NCBI RefSeq assembly: GCF_003814005.1
Contig: NZ_CP033898.1
Location: 1,302,001 to 1,366,000, forward strand
Length of the DNA stretch: 64,000 nt
From: Corynebacterium pseudopelargi
GTDB lineage: Bacteria; Actinomycetota; Actinomycetes; Mycobacteriales; Mycobacteriaceae
Direction: 5' to 3'
Below are positions 37,593 to 46,883 of the stretch, one piece after another (the first letter of the stretch is position 1; the number at the start of each line of letters is the position of its first letter). The translations under genes and the position numbers were made by a program. The notes beneath the pieces were generated by a model that was not told the DNA's origin, ran no database searches, and saw nothing but the letters and a program-made list of their open reading frames with translations.

Positions 37593-39647
37593 TTAGGCGT
37601 CCTTAGCGCGGGTGGTGATGACCACGCTGTTTGCATCGGCGTGGTCGACGGCAGTGCCTTCCACGTCAGCGAACTTCGGGGTGTTGGTCACCAGCACCGG
37701 GGTGATCAGGTTATAGCCCTGAGACTCAATGAAGTCAGGATCAAAGCTGATGAGCTTCTCGCCAGCCTTGACGTGCTGCTTCTTGTCTACATGGACGGTG
37801 TAGCCCTCACCATTGAGCTGGACGGTATCGATACCGACGTGCACCAGCAGGTCCACACCGGAATCCAGGCGCAGGCCAACTGCGTGACCGGACTTTTGCA
37901 CGGTGAGCACGGTGGCGTCGGCAGGGGCTACAACCTCAGTACCCGAGGGCACGATGGCGACACCCTTGCCCAGCTTGCCGCCGGCGAAGATCGGATCAGG
38001 AACCTCAGACAGCGGCACTGCCTTGCCCTCGAGCGGAGCAGTGATTTGGGTCAGCGCACCGGGCTCCAGCGCGGTCTTTACAGGCTTGGTGGCGGTAGCA
38101 ACCCCACCAGCGGCTGCAGCACCAGCGGCAGCGGGAGCAGCAGCGGTGGTGGCGTCTTCCTGAGCAGACTCGGATTCAACAGCAGCGGATTCTGCGGCGA
38201 GGCGCTCGAGCACCTCGGCCTTTTCTTCCTTGGTGCGGTAGTCCATCACGATGACCAAAGCCATGGAGGTGAAGAATGCGACGGCGATACCGATGAGGTA
38301 GCCACCCATGGGCTCCATCGCGGGGAAGGTGAGCAAGGAGGTAAAGACGAAGGCCTTTGCCTTGACGTCGAAGAGGCCGATGATGAAACCGCCGATGGCA
38401 CAGCCGGGAAGCAGTGCTAGGTAGGAACGGCGGAAGCGCAGCAGCACACCGTAGAGCGAAGGCTCAGAGATACCGCCGAGCAGGCCGGCCATCATACCGC
38501 CCATGGAAACCTGACGCATGGTGGCGTTGCGCTCCTTGATGGAGAGGATGAGCACGCCGGTGACCACACCGAAGCAGGCGAAGTTCCATGCACCCATGGG
38601 GCCTTGGATGAAGTCGTAGCCCAGGGTTGCGATGTTTTGGATCATGATCACGTTCAGCGGCCAGTGCAGACCCAGCGGCACCAGGAATGGGTACAGCAGC
38701 GGCACCACGATGGCGAGGATCAGCGGGCTGAAGTTGTTAATGGCGGAGAGCATGTTAGAGATGCCAACGCCGGTGTAGATACCGAAGGGGCCGAGCAGGA
38801 AGGCCGTCAGCGGGATCATGATCAGCAGCGAGAAGAATGGCACGAAGACCATGTGCACGGACTGAGGGATGATCTTCTTGAACAGCTTCTCAACCCAGTA
38901 CAGGCCGATCGCGGCGAGCAGCGGTGGGAACACCTGTCCGCCGTAGTCATTGAGCACCATGGGCAGGCCGAAGACGGTGACCTTGTACACGTCGGCACCA
39001 TTGGCGGCCTGGGTAACAACCGTTTCTGGCAGCTCCTTCATGGCGATGAACTGCGGGGTCATCAATGCGGCAGGGATTGCGGCACCGACCCACTCATTGG
39101 CGCCGAGCTTACGGGCAGCGGTGGCACCGACCATGATGGGCAGGAAGTAGAACACGGAGTTCCACATTGCGTGCATGAACTGGTACGTCGGAGGCTGCTG
39201 TTCTGCACGGAAGTCTTGCCAACCGAAGGTATCGGCCAGCACGAGCATGGTGATGATCAGCGATGCGCCGAGCAGCGCCCAAAGGATCGGGCGGAAGGTA
39301 TCAGAGAGCACCTCGAAGCCGTAGTCGATCCACGAGTACTTGCCGCGAGCTCCGCCGTATTCCTTCTTGCCGCTCGCGGCCTTCTTGGTTTCACCACCGG
39401 TGAGCTTTTGCAGTTCTTGGTAGTAGTTCGCAACAGCACCACCCATAACAACCTGCAGGCCGGTGGAGCCTTGGGGGACGACGCCGAGCACGTCGGGGTT
39501 GTTGTCGAGGGCGGTTTGGTCAGCCTTGGACTGGTCTGCGAGCTGGAAACGAAGTCGTGTTGCACAGTGCGTGAGCGACACGATGTTCTCAGCGCCACCG
39601 ACCTTGTCCAGGATGAACTCTGAAGTCTGCTTCACAGAAGACGCCAT
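37593..39647 (-). CDS. ptsG: Glucose-type PTS transporter, EIIBCA
   Basis: A 684-residue phosphotransferase permease taking up and phosphorylating glucose. The order is IIB (residues 1-90, phosphocysteine in LTHCATRLRFQL), IIC (about 105-470, with the sugar-site block GGISEPSLYGVLLRF) and IIA (about 535-680, phosphohistidine in LLVHVGIDTVQL). An Ala/Gly-rich linker at 490-530 joins IIC and IIA. The sequence closely follows corynebacterial PtsG, rather than PtsS (sucrose) or BglF. It is transcribed toward the sialic-acid module. A possible GlxR site lies 42 bases upstream. Confidence 0.93.
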   Translation of the reverse strand: MASSVKQTSEFILDKVGGAENIVSLTHCATRLRFQLADQSKADQTALDNNPDVLGVVPQGSTGLQVVMGGAVANYYQELQKLTGGETKKAASGKKEYGGARGKYSWIDYGFEVLSDTFRPILWALLGASLIITMLVLADTFGWQDFRAEQQPPTYQFMHAMWNSVFYFLPIMVGATAARKLGANEWVGAAIPAALMTPQFIAMKELPETVVTQAANGADVYKVTVFGLPMVLNDYGGQVFPPLLAAIGLYWVEKLFKKIIPQSVHMVFVPFFSLLIMIPLTAFLLGPFGIYTGVGISNMLSAINNFSPLILAIVVPLLYPFLVPLGLHWPLNVIMIQNIATLGYDFIQGPMGAWNFACFGVVTGVLILSIKERNATMRQVSMGGMMAGLLGGISEPSLYGVLLRFRRSYLALLPGCAIGGFIIGLFDVKAKAFVFTSLLTFPAMEPMGGYLIGIAVAFFTSMALVIVMDYRTKEEKAEVLERLAAESAAVESESAQEDATTAAAPAAAGAAAAGGVATATKPVKTALEPGALTQITAPLEGKAVPLSEVPDPIFAGGKLGKGVAIVPSGTEVVAPADATVLTVQKSGHAVGLRLDSGVDLLVHVGIDTVQLNGEGYTVHVDKKQHVKAGEKLISFDPDFIESQGYNLITPVLVTNTPKFADVEGTAVDHADANSVVITTRAKDA

Positions 39648-39688
39648 GAGTCACCTTTCAAGAGAGGATGGAGGTTCTTCGCCCGAAA

Positions 39689-39704
39689 TGTTGTAACAGT
39701 CACA
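39689..39704. promoter_or_regulatory. Possible GlxR (cAMP receptor) site before ptsG
   Basis: The minus strand reads TGTGACTGTTACAACA, matching the TGTGA-N6-TCACA consensus at 8 of 10 positions, with a perfect left half. ptsG is a known GlxR target in C. glutamicum. A second TGTGATTG half-site lies about 30 bases farther upstream. The 280-base gap before ptsG holds no gene. Confidence 0.4.
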
Positions 39705-39883
39705 TACGGAACTAAAACCGGAAAACAATCACATCATAATGTTCATGCGGGCAAAAATACAACACTAAGCCAAACAACTTCCAACGCGAACGCAACGTTT
39801 CCCAAGTCTCCAGACAATCCTCCCCGCCAAAAGCGACTAAACACACAGCTTTGCTTCACGAGAAAATACCGGAGCGCATAAAA

Positions 39884-39909
39884 ACCCGAGGAGATCTCGC
39901 TCCTCGGGT
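39884..39909 (-). terminator. Terminator after the lipoprotein gene
   Basis: ACCCGAGGAG (39884-39893) pairs with CTCCTCGGGT (39900-39909) around six bases. The minus strand continues with TTTTT. It lies 20 bases past the lipoprotein stop. Confidence 0.9.
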
Positions 39910-39929
39910 CAATCGCTTATGTATTCCTC

Positions 39930-40445
39930 CTAGCGCTGGCTCGCCTGGCGGATGGCGTAGAAGTACCAGCCATCAGACATGCGGAAGCACTCAGAGGTTC
40001 CGGCTGGCCACTGGCCTTGCATTTGCACACAGTTGGTAGAAGTGCCGGTGCCATACGGGCCCATGGCTACCCATTCGAATCCTTGCGGGGCAGAATATGG
40101 CGGATTAGGAAACGCCTCTTGCTGTTGCTGAGGCACATAAGTTGGCTCCGGGGCCGAAGTTGGCTCTGCGCGGCGTTGCTGATCTTCAACAATGCCATCT
40201 AGTTCCCTTTGGAAGGCATCGCGGCGAGCGCTCATGGAGGCTTCTTCCCTTGCCGCTTCCTCACTCTTGCTGCGCTCGGCGGCAGAAGAACGTTCAAGTT
40301 CGCGCTCGCGACTTTGCTGGGCCTCGCTTTCGCGAACGCGGGAAAGCTCCGCAGAAAGCGAAGCCGCTTCCTTCTCGGCGTCGGAGTTGCCACAGGCCGC
40401 CAACATCAGTGCCGCGAACCCCAGTGCTAAAAATCGCCGATTCAT
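39930..40445 (-). CDS. Secreted lipoprotein with charged helical domain
   Basis: A 171-residue protein with a clear type II signal peptide: basic MNRRF, a hydrophobic core and lipobox LAAC with Cys18. Residues 22-95 are Glu/Arg/Ser-rich and probably coiled coil (KEAASLSAELSRVRESEAQQ). A Pro/Gln linker follows (EPTYVPQQQQ), then a small domain with two cysteines (NCVQMQGQWPAGTSEC). It should sit on the outer face of the plasma membrane. I do not recognise a function. It has its own terminator and no obvious operon partner. Confidence 0.8.
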   Translation of the reverse strand: MNRRFLALGFAALMLAACGNSDAEKEAASLSAELSRVRESEAQQSRERELERSSAAERSKSEEAAREEASMSARRDAFQRELDGIVEDQQRRAEPTSAPEPTYVPQQQQEAFPNPPYSAPQGFEWVAMGPYGTGTSTNCVQMQGQWPAGTSECFRMSDGWYFYAIRQASQR

Positions 40446-40708
40446 ATCCTACCCCTTGGTTCATCGATACTCGCGTTGTTGCCTTAGCCTATCGATATCT
40501 GCCAATAAAGGCAGAGGTTTGACCGTTTTATCCCCCGCTGCTTACCCCAAGAAAAAGGCACAGTTGCAAGATCTGTGGGGTGATCGGTGTGCGACGTGGG
40601 GCGTCGACAAGCAAACACCGATGACGGCAGCTTCACAGAAAATACCCAGTGATTCGCCAGCGCCTGGGCACCTGCGCCACATTGAGGTCTGGCTAAGATG
40701 TCCTTCGC

Positions 40709-40721
40709 GATAATCGTTATC
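40709..40721. promoter_or_regulatory. Fur/Zur-like palindrome before the CPBP protease gene
   Basis: GATAATCGTTATC is a 5-3-5 inverted repeat (GATAA/TTATC), the kind of core seen in Fur-family operators. A TAAGAT -10-like element lies at 40694-40699, so the palindrome would cover the start of transcription. The 300-base gap (40446-40748) has no other gene. The regulator is not in the window. Confidence 0.4.
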
Positions 40722-40748
40722 ACTTGAAGAAAGGTTGGATCCTTCCTC

Positions 40749-41504
40749 TTGCTCAAACAACTCCTAGCCCCCACGCTGATCTACGCGGCCATCTCAACCC
40801 TTGGCTTCAGCATCATCAGCGCGCTGTTCAACGTGGAATACAGCGACCCCAAAATGCAGTACCTGGGCATCAGCTTCATGCTGGTCTCTGCAGCCTTTGT
40901 TGCCTACCTCCTTCGAGGCCGCTTGAACCTCAAAGCCTGGAATGGGTCGCGCCGCCTTCCGCGCCACTACCGCTACGCCCTGGGCGTACTAAGCATTGCA
41001 ACGCTGGTCACGTTCATTGCCGCCCCGATTGAATTCGCGCTCAGGGGCGTGCTCTCCCCGCTCATCTTCGCGGCAGCCGTGTTGAGTCTGCTCATTGGTT
41101 TTTCAGAAGAAGGCTTTTTTAGAAAGTTCATCCTCGACCACGTCTCCCCTTCGGCCTCGCTACGCTCGAAGGCCACATGGCTGATTGCTTCGGTGCTGCT
41201 TTTTGGGCTTTTACACATGACCAATGTGCTCAGCGGCATGCCTGTTGGCGCAGCCCTTGATCAATCGATCAAGGCAATGCCCATGGGCTTGGTGGCCGGT
41301 TTGATCTACCTTCGCACTCGCGCCTTTGTGCCCCTGTTGCTATGGCATGCAAGCATTGATTTCACGCTCTTTGCTAATGCGCAACAGCCCTTCTACTTTG
41401 GTGGCTTCTGGGGCATCATCATCGATGCTTGCGTCATCCTGCTCACCGTGTTTGTGATCTGGGATGTGATCAAAGCGCTTCGAACACAGCGCTCGGGCGC
41501 CTAA
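40749..41504 (+). CDS. CPBP-family intramembrane metalloprotease
   Basis: A 251-residue membrane protein with about seven hydrophobic spans and the three CPBP motifs: E120-E121-x3-R125 (EEGFFRKF), F152-x3-H156 (FGLLH) and H200-x3-D204 (HASID). These glutamate and histidine residues form the active site of the CAAX-protease/Rce1-like family; in bacteria the substrates are mostly unknown. The start is probably TTG 40749; AGAAAGG lies about 13 bases upstream, so the start is not certain. A Fur-like palindrome precedes it. It is convergent with rpsA and shares a terminator. Confidence 0.83.
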   Translation: MLKQLLAPTLIYAAISTLGFSIISALFNVEYSDPKMQYLGISFMLVSAAFVAYLLRGRLNLKAWNGSRRLPRHYRYALGVLSIATLVTFIAAPIEFALRGVLSPLIFAAAVLSLLIGFSEEGFFRKFILDHVSPSASLRSKATWLIASVLLFGLLHMTNVLSGMPVGAALDQSIKAMPMGLVAGLIYLRTRAFVPLLLWHASIDFTLFANAQQPFYFGGFWGIIIDACVILLTVFVIWDVIKALRTQRSGA

Positions 41505-41528
41505 GTCGTATCGGCCTTTCATGCAACA

Positions 41529-41561
41529 GACCCCCAGCCCTTATTGCAAGGGTTGGGGGTC
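41529..41561. terminator. Bidirectional terminator between CPBP gene and rpsA
   Basis: GACCCCCAGCCCTT (41529-41542) pairs with AAGGGTTGGGGGTC (41548-41561) around a five-base loop. It lies between convergent genes; the plus strand continues TTGATTTG. Confidence 0.8.
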
Positions 41562-41607
41562 TTGATTTGCTTGCCGGTGTGCCTGATCAGGCACCGGCTG
41601 GGGCTAT

Positions 41608-43068
41608 TTACTCACCACCAGCGAGCTTCTCGCGCAGTGCGGCGAGCTGCTCGTCGGAAGCAAGGGAGCCACCTTCAGCTTCGGTAGCGGCGGCCTGAGC
41701 CGGCTCGTTGGAAGCAGAGGAGTAGTTGGCTGCCTCGCCGGAAGCTGCTGCCTCGGCTGCGGCTGCACGGGAGCGCTCGATCTGAGCGGTGTGGAGCTGG
41801 AAGCGACGCTCGGACTCTGCGTAGCGAGCCTCCCACTCCTGGCGCTGCTCGTCGAAGCCCTCGAGCCACTCGTTGGTCTCGGGGTCGAAGCCCTCGGGGA
41901 AGATGTAGTTGCCCTGCTCGTCGTAGGAGTCGGCCATACCGTACTTGGAAGGATCGAACTCTTCGGTGTAGTCCTCGTCGGCCTGCTTCAGCGACAGGGA
42001 GATGCGACGACGCTCAAGGTCGATGTCGATGACCTTGACCATTGCCTCGTCACCGACGTTGACAACCTGGTCCGGCACCTCAACGTGGCGCTGAGCCAGC
42101 TCGGAGATGTGAACGAGGCCCTCGATGCCTTCTTCAACGCGAACGAAGGCGCCGAAGGGAACGAGCTTGGTAACCTTGCCGGGCACAATCTGGCCAACGG
42201 CGTGGGTGCGTGCGAATACGCGCCAAGGATCTTCCTGGGTTGCCTTCAGCGAGAGCGATACGCGCTCGCGGTCGAGATCAACGTCGAGCACCTCAACGGT
42301 GACTTCGTCGCCAACGGTCACAACCTCAGAGGGGTGATCGATGTGCTTCCAGGAGAGCTCGGATACGTGCACGAGGCCGTCCACACCGCCGAGATCGACG
42401 AATGCGCCGAAGTTGACGATGGAGGAAACGACACCCTTGCGCACCTGGCCCTTTTGGAGCTGGTGAAGGAACTCGGAGCGAACCTCGGACTGGGTCTGCT
42501 CGAGCCATGCACGGCGGGAGAGCACCACGTTGTTGCGCTGCTTGTCCAGCTCGATGATCTTGGCTTCGATTTCCTGGCCGATGTAGGGATCCAGGTCGCG
42601 AACGCGACGCATCTCAACCAGGGATGCAGGCAGGAAGCCACGCAGTCCGATGTCGAGAATAAGGCCGCCCTTGACAACCTCGATGACGGTACCGGTAACC
42701 GGCTCGTCCTTTGCCTTGAGATCCTCGATGGTGCCCCAAGCACGCTCGTACTGAGCACGCTTCTTGGACAGGATCAGACGGCCTTCTTTGTCTTCCTTGG
42801 TCAGCACGAGAGCGTCGATCTGGTCGCCGACCTCGACAACCTCGTCGGGATCTACGTCGTGCTTGATGGAAAGCTCGCGGGTGGGGATAACACCCTCGGT
42901 CTTGTATCCGATGTCGAGCAGAACCTCGTCGTGGTCAACCTTAACCACGGTGCCTTCGACGATATCGCCATCATTGAAGTACTTGATGGTGGCGTCAACG
43001 GCTGCGAGGAAATCCTCAGCGGAGCCAATGTCGTTGATGGCTACCTGAGGGACGTTATTGGTGGGCAT
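41608..43068 (-). CDS. rpsA: 30S ribosomal protein S1
   Basis: A 486-residue mRNA-binding ribosomal protein with four S1 repeats (about residues 30-105, 120-185, 205-275 and 290-365; for example GVVSSIVNFGAFVDLGGVDG and GKVTKLVPFGAFVRVEEGIE). A long acidic and Ala/Glu-rich C-terminal tail follows. Actinobacterial S1 has four repeats instead of the six of E. coli. ATG 43068 (MPTNNVPQVAIND) is chosen; a GGAG lies about ten bases upstream, and the longer frame is not conserved. It is convergent with the CPBP gene. Confidence 0.97.
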   Translation of the reverse strand: MPTNNVPQVAINDIGSAEDFLAAVDATIKYFNDGDIVEGTVVKVDHDEVLLDIGYKTEGVIPTRELSIKHDVDPDEVVEVGDQIDALVLTKEDKEGRLILSKKRAQYERAWGTIEDLKAKDEPVTGTVIEVVKGGLILDIGLRGFLPASLVEMRRVRDLDPYIGQEIEAKIIELDKQRNNVVLSRRAWLEQTQSEVRSEFLHQLQKGQVRKGVVSSIVNFGAFVDLGGVDGLVHVSELSWKHIDHPSEVVTVGDEVTVEVLDVDLDRERVSLSLKATQEDPWRVFARTHAVGQIVPGKVTKLVPFGAFVRVEEGIEGLVHISELAQRHVEVPDQVVNVGDEAMVKVIDIDLERRRISLSLKQADEDYTEEFDPSKYGMADSYDEQGNYIFPEGFDPETNEWLEGFDEQRQEWEARYAESERRFQLHTAQIERSRAAAAEAAASGEAANYSSASNEPAQAAATEAEGGSLASDEQLAALREKLAGGE

Positions 43069-43296
43069 AAAGTAAGTGCTCCGAAAAAGTAAGTAGGAAT
43101 CGAGTTTGGACAGGAACGCGTCTCTCAAAAACCTATGCTTTAAGCTGGGCTTTTGATCTCACTAGAGATGGATCATTGCCGTCCTACATCGACAATCTCA
43201 CACCTTAAGCACAGACACGCCCGAACAACATTAGTGCATTTGCCCAGCTAGATCAAGCGATAGGACTTCCCCGTGTCGCCTTGACACAATAATCAC

Positions 43297-44046
43297 ATGA
43301 GCCACACTTCCGCGGATCAAGCACGCCTGGCCAACCAACGTTGGTGGAACTTCGATGCCGAGCAATATCACCAAGCCCACCCCGAATATCTTTCGAGCTT
43401 TTATTGGTGCCCCGAGATGCTCTCCGAACAACAAGCGCAGCTTATCGGCGATTGTTCCAATCAGCGCGTGCTGGAAATCGGCTGCGGTTCTGGCCCTTGC
43501 GCATCATGGCTGGCCAGCACCTATCCTTCTGCCACCGTGATCGGCATCGACATCGCCAAAGGCATGCTTGCTCGCGGCGAGGGTTTTCAAGGCTTGCTTG
43601 CCGACGTCCACCGTATCCCCCTTGCAGATCACAGCATCGACTGTGCGTTTTCTGCCTTTGGGGCATTTCCTTTTATCCCGCAGCTCACCCCTGCCCTGCG
43701 TGAGGTAGCCAGGGTGCTCAAGCCCGGTGCCAAGCTGATCATCGCCGTGAATCACCCAATGCGCTGGGTGTTTCCCGATCACCCAGGCGAACAGGGGCTT
43801 ATAGCATCCCACTCCTATTTTGAACAGGCCTATGTAGAACACGATGCCGATGGCACACTGAGCTATGCCGAATTCCAGCACACGATGAGCGACTGGATTC
43901 AGGCCTTTGACCACAGTGGTTTCCGGCTCCACCGACTCATCGAACCGGAGTGGCCAGAAGATCTACACACCACCTGGGGGCAGTGGTCACCGCTGCGCGG
44001 CAAGCTCTTTCCTGGCACCGTGATCTTTTGCGCCACCAAGGATTAG
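43297..44046 (+). CDS. Class I SAM-dependent methyltransferase
   Basis: A 249-residue Rossmann-fold methyltransferase. SAM motif I is VLEIGCGSGPCASWLAS near residue 58, motif II VIGIDIAKGML, and the later block is RIPLADHSIDCAFSAFGAFP. It resembles the group next to rpsA/polA in corynebacteria and mycobacteria; the substrate is unknown. The ATG follows an AATAAT -10-like sequence by about seven bases and has no ribosome site, so a leaderless mRNA is likely. Its stop overlaps the polA stop tail to tail by four bases. Confidence 0.85.
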   Translation: MSHTSADQARLANQRWWNFDAEQYHQAHPEYLSSFYWCPEMLSEQQAQLIGDCSNQRVLEIGCGSGPCASWLASTYPSATVIGIDIAKGMLARGEGFQGLLADVHRIPLADHSIDCAFSAFGAFPFIPQLTPALREVARVLKPGAKLIIAVNHPMRWVFPDHPGEQGLIASHSYFEQAYVEHDADGTLSYAEFQHTMSDWIQAFDHSGFRLHRLIEPEWPEDLHTTWGQWSPLRGKLFPGTVIFCATKD

Positions 44047-46700
44047 TGGGCTGCTTCCTCCCAGTTCTTTCCAACGCCACTGGCTACCTCGAGCGGCACG
44101 TTCAACTGCACCGCGGCATCCATTTCGCGCTCGACAATCTCTTGGACACGCTCCTGCTCGCCTGGGGCAATTTCCACCACGAGTTCGTCGTGGACTTGCA
44201 GCAACACCCTCGATTGCGCACCGGCAGCGCGCAACTGCCGATCCACCCGGATCATCGCCACCTTAATAATGTCTGCGGCAGTGCCCTGGATTGGGGCGTT
44301 AAGCGCGGCACGCTCGGCAGTTTCACGGGCCACCCGATTTTCACTGGTCAGCTCAGGTAGGTAGCGCCTGCGCCCAAAAAGCGTGGCGGTATAACCATCG
44401 TGGCGAGCCTGCTCTACTACCTGATCCAGGTAACGCTTCACGCCACCGAAACGCTCAAAGTAGCTTTCCATGATGCTCTTTGCCTCGCCTGCGGGAATGT
44501 TGAGCTGTTGGGAAAGCCCGAAGGCAGAAAGCCCGTACACCAGCCCGTAGCTCATCGCCTTCACTCGGCGACGCAGCTCGGGGGTAACTTGATCCACCGG
44601 CACCTCAAAGACTCGCGAGCCCACAAAATTATGCAGATCCTCGCCTTCGCGATACGCCTCGATCAGCCCCTCATCCTCAGAAAGGTGCGCCATCACGCGC
44701 ATCTCGATCTGCGAGTAGTCGGCCGTGAGCAGGAGTTCATAACCTTCGCCCACCACGAATGCCGAACGGATCTTGCGCCCGGCCTCGGTACGCACGGGAA
44801 TGTTTTGCAAGTTGGGATCAGTAGAGCTCAAGCGGCCGGTAGAAGCCTTGGTTTGGTGGAAGGTGGTGTGGATGCGCCCATCATCTGCCACCGAGCGAAT
44901 CAGACCTTCCAAGGTGGACTTCATCTTGGTGTACTCACGGTGCGCCAAGAGGTGATCAAGGAAAGGATGCGGGTGCTTTGCAGCCAAGGCATCAATTTCC
45001 TTAGCGGCAGTGGAATAACCGGTCTTGGTCTTCTTCGTCTTCGGCAGCGCCAAAGTATCAAATAGCACGCTTTGAAGCTGCTTCGGACTCGATAGATTCA
45101 GCTCGGGTTCGTCGACAAGCTCTCTAGCGGCCTGTTCTTCTTCGGCAACCATGGCCTTAAAATCGGCCAGTTGTTCCTCCAAGGTTGCGACATCCACGGC
45201 GATGCCAGTGCGCTCCATGCGGCCCAAAATGAGGGCGAGCGGAATCTCTAGATCGCGGTAGAGCTCAAAGGCATTGATCTGCACAAGCTGCTGAGTCAAG
45301 GCCTCGGCCAATTCCATCACCGCAGCACTATGGCCCAAAAGCTCTTGATGCTCGCCTGCATCGAGCAAGGAAAGCTGCTCACCCGAGGGCTGCTCGGATT
45401 GGAGTTGGCGCTGCAAGTGCCGTTGGAATACGTCCTTCAGCTCATAGGTGCGCTGCCCAGGCCTTAAAAGATAAGCGGCAATTTCGGTGTCTTGTACTAC
45501 CCCATCGAGCTCAAAACCGCGGGCAGCAAGCATGTGATAGGTGGCCTTGGCACCATGGACGCACTTCGGCTGCTCAGAAGACACCCAGGTAGCGAAAGCA
45601 CGTTCATCTTCGACATCTAAATCTTCAAAGGAGGCCACCACACCGTGGTAGGTGGAATCGCAAAGCGCAAGCGAATAAGCATCGCCCCCAAAGGGCGAAG
45701 GATCACCGGCCACGACAAGGGCTAGGGCTTGATCTTTGTGGCTTTCAAGCCACTGCGCCAACCCAACATGTTCGAGCACCACCTCGGGAGCATCCTCGGA
45801 TTCAATGGCGCTGGCATCTGCACCGAAGGCCTTAAACACGCGTTCGCGCAGGCTTACGCCAAATTCCAGAGCATCAAAAGACTCAGCCACAGCGTTGACG
45901 TCTACGTCCTTGCGCTGCAATTGCTCAGGGCTAAGCGGCAACTCCACATCGCGAACCATCTGTGTGAGTTCGCGGTTGGTACGCACCTGCTCTACGGCAT
46001 CGCGTAAGTTCTGCCCCGCCATGCCCTTGATCTCATCAGCGTGCGCAAGCAGGGATTCTAAGTCTCCGTACTGCACAATCCACTTGGTTGCCGTCTTCTC
46101 ACCCACCCTGGGAATGCTGGGCAGGTTATCGGAAGGATCCCCTCGCAACGCTGCAAAGTCGGGGTACTGCGCTGGAGTCAGCCCATATTTTTCCTCCACC
46201 GCCTCCGGGGTGAAGTGAATCAGGTCCGAGACTCCCCTGCGCGGATAAAGCACCGTCACGCGATCGGTGATGAGCTGGAAGGAGTCGCGGTCGCCGGTCA
46301 CGATCTGGGTATCAAAATCCTGCTGCTGCGCGGCAGTGGCCAAGGTGGCAATAATGTCATCGGCCTCGAAGTTTTCCTTTTCCAGATACGGCACGCCCAA
46401 GGCATCCAGCATCTGCTGGATCAACGCGATTTGGCCTTTAAATTCCGGCGGGGTGGCCTCGCGCTGGGCCTTGTAGGCAGGAAACATCTCGGAACGGAAG
46501 GTGCTTCTTCCCACGTCAAAGGCCACAGCCAGGTGCGTGGGGCGCTGTTCGGCAACCAAGGATGCCAGCATGCCCATAAACCCATACACAGCATTGGTGG
46601 TTTGACCTCCGGAGGTAGAGAAATTCTCCGAAGGGATGGCAAAAAAGGCACGGAATGCCATGGAATGGCCGTCGATGAGCATTAAACGCTTGGTAGTCAC
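44043..46700 (-). CDS. polA: DNA polymerase I
   Basis: A protein of about 885 residues. The 5'-3' exonuclease domain is at 1-290 (LIDGHSMAFRAFFA, ENFEADDIIAT). The middle 3'-5' exonuclease domain (300-480) lacks the DxE metal motif of E. coli (the position reads ALVVAGDPSPFG), so proofreading is likely absent, as in other actinobacteria. The polymerase domain has motif A LLTADYSQIEMRVMAHL, motif B RRVKAMSYGLVYGLSAFG and motif C LLQVHDELVVE. The start is GTG 46700, or a GTG two codons earlier. It is convergent with the methyltransferase. Confidence 0.96.
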   Translation of the reverse strand: MTTKRLMLIDGHSMAFRAFFAIPSENFSTSGGQTTNAVYGFMGMLASLVAEQRPTHLAVAFDVGRSTFRSEMFPAYKAQREATPPEFKGQIALIQQMLDALGVPYLEKENFEADDIIATLATAAQQQDFDTQIVTGDRDSFQLITDRVTVLYPRRGVSDLIHFTPEAVEEKYGLTPAQYPDFAALRGDPSDNLPSIPRVGEKTATKWIVQYGDLESLLAHADEIKGMAGQNLRDAVEQVRTNRELTQMVRDVELPLSPEQLQRKDVDVNAVAESFDALEFGVSLRERVFKAFGADASAIESEDAPEVVLEHVGLAQWLESHKDQALALVVAGDPSPFGGDAYSLALCDSTYHGVVASFEDLDVEDERAFATWVSSEQPKCVHGAKATYHMLAARGFELDGVVQDTEIAAYLLRPGQRTYELKDVFQRHLQRQLQSEQPSGEQLSLLDAGEHQELLGHSAAVMELAEALTQQLVQINAFELYRDLEIPLALILGRMERTGIAVDVATLEEQLADFKAMVAEEEQAARELVDEPELNLSSPKQLQSVLFDTLALPKTKKTKTGYSTAAKEIDALAAKHPHPFLDHLLAHREYTKMKSTLEGLIRSVADDGRIHTTFHQTKASTGRLSSTDPNLQNIPVRTEAGRKIRSAFVVGEGYELLLTADYSQIEMRVMAHLSEDEGLIEAYREGEDLHNFVGSRVFEVPVDQVTPELRRRVKAMSYGLVYGLSAFGLSQQLNIPAGEAKSIMESYFERFGGVKRYLDQVVEQARHDGYTATLFGRRRYLPELTSENRVARETAERAALNAPIQGTAADIIKVAMIRVDRQLRAAGAQSRVLLQVHDELVVEIAPGEQERVQEIVEREMDAAVQLNVPLEVASGVGKNWEEAAH

Positions 46701-46800
46701 GCGCACCAGTGTAGCGAGCACGATGGCGAAGGCTTTTCTAGCGTCCCTGCCACGGTGTTTCTTAATTGTGCGAATGGTGTTGTATGCTTTCAGCTCGTAC

Positions 46801-46877
46801 GCCCCAGTAGCCCAATTGGCAGAGGCAACGGATTCAAAACCCGTCCAGTGTGAGTTCGAGTCTCACCTGGGGCACCA
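46801..46877 (+). tRNA. tRNA with CAA anticodon (Leu by codon) and short variable loop
   Basis: A full cloverleaf folds: acceptor GCCCCAG/CTGGGGC (7 bp, perfect), D arm GCC/GGC with GG in the loop, anticodon arm ACGGA-TTCAAAA-CCCGT, T arm GTGAG-TTCGAGT-CTCAC, discriminator A and encoded CCA. U33 puts the anticodon at CAA, which reads UUG leucine codons. The variable loop is only five bases (CCAGT), whereas leucine tRNAs are normally class II with a long arm. The 31-39 pair is A-C. I recall similar short CAA tRNAs annotated as Leu in other actinobacteria, without proof of charging. A terminator follows directly. Confidence 0.9.
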
Positions 46878-46883
46878 CGATAA

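Noticed and set aside
38604..39623. 339-codon plus-strand ORF opposite ptsG
   Set aside because: Shadow frame with extreme His/Glu/Gln content; PtsG is certain.
37593..39647. PTS gene as sucrose or beta-glucoside permease
   Set aside because: Domain order is shared, but the IIC and IIA blocks follow corynebacterial PtsG much more closely.
41791..43092. 433-codon plus-strand ORF opposite rpsA
   Set aside because: Shadow of the S1 repeats; no ribosome site or family match.
44043..46700. Frameshift or deletion in polA because of the missing proofreading motif
   Set aside because: Loss of the DxE exonuclease motif is normal in actinobacterial Pol I and the frame is intact.
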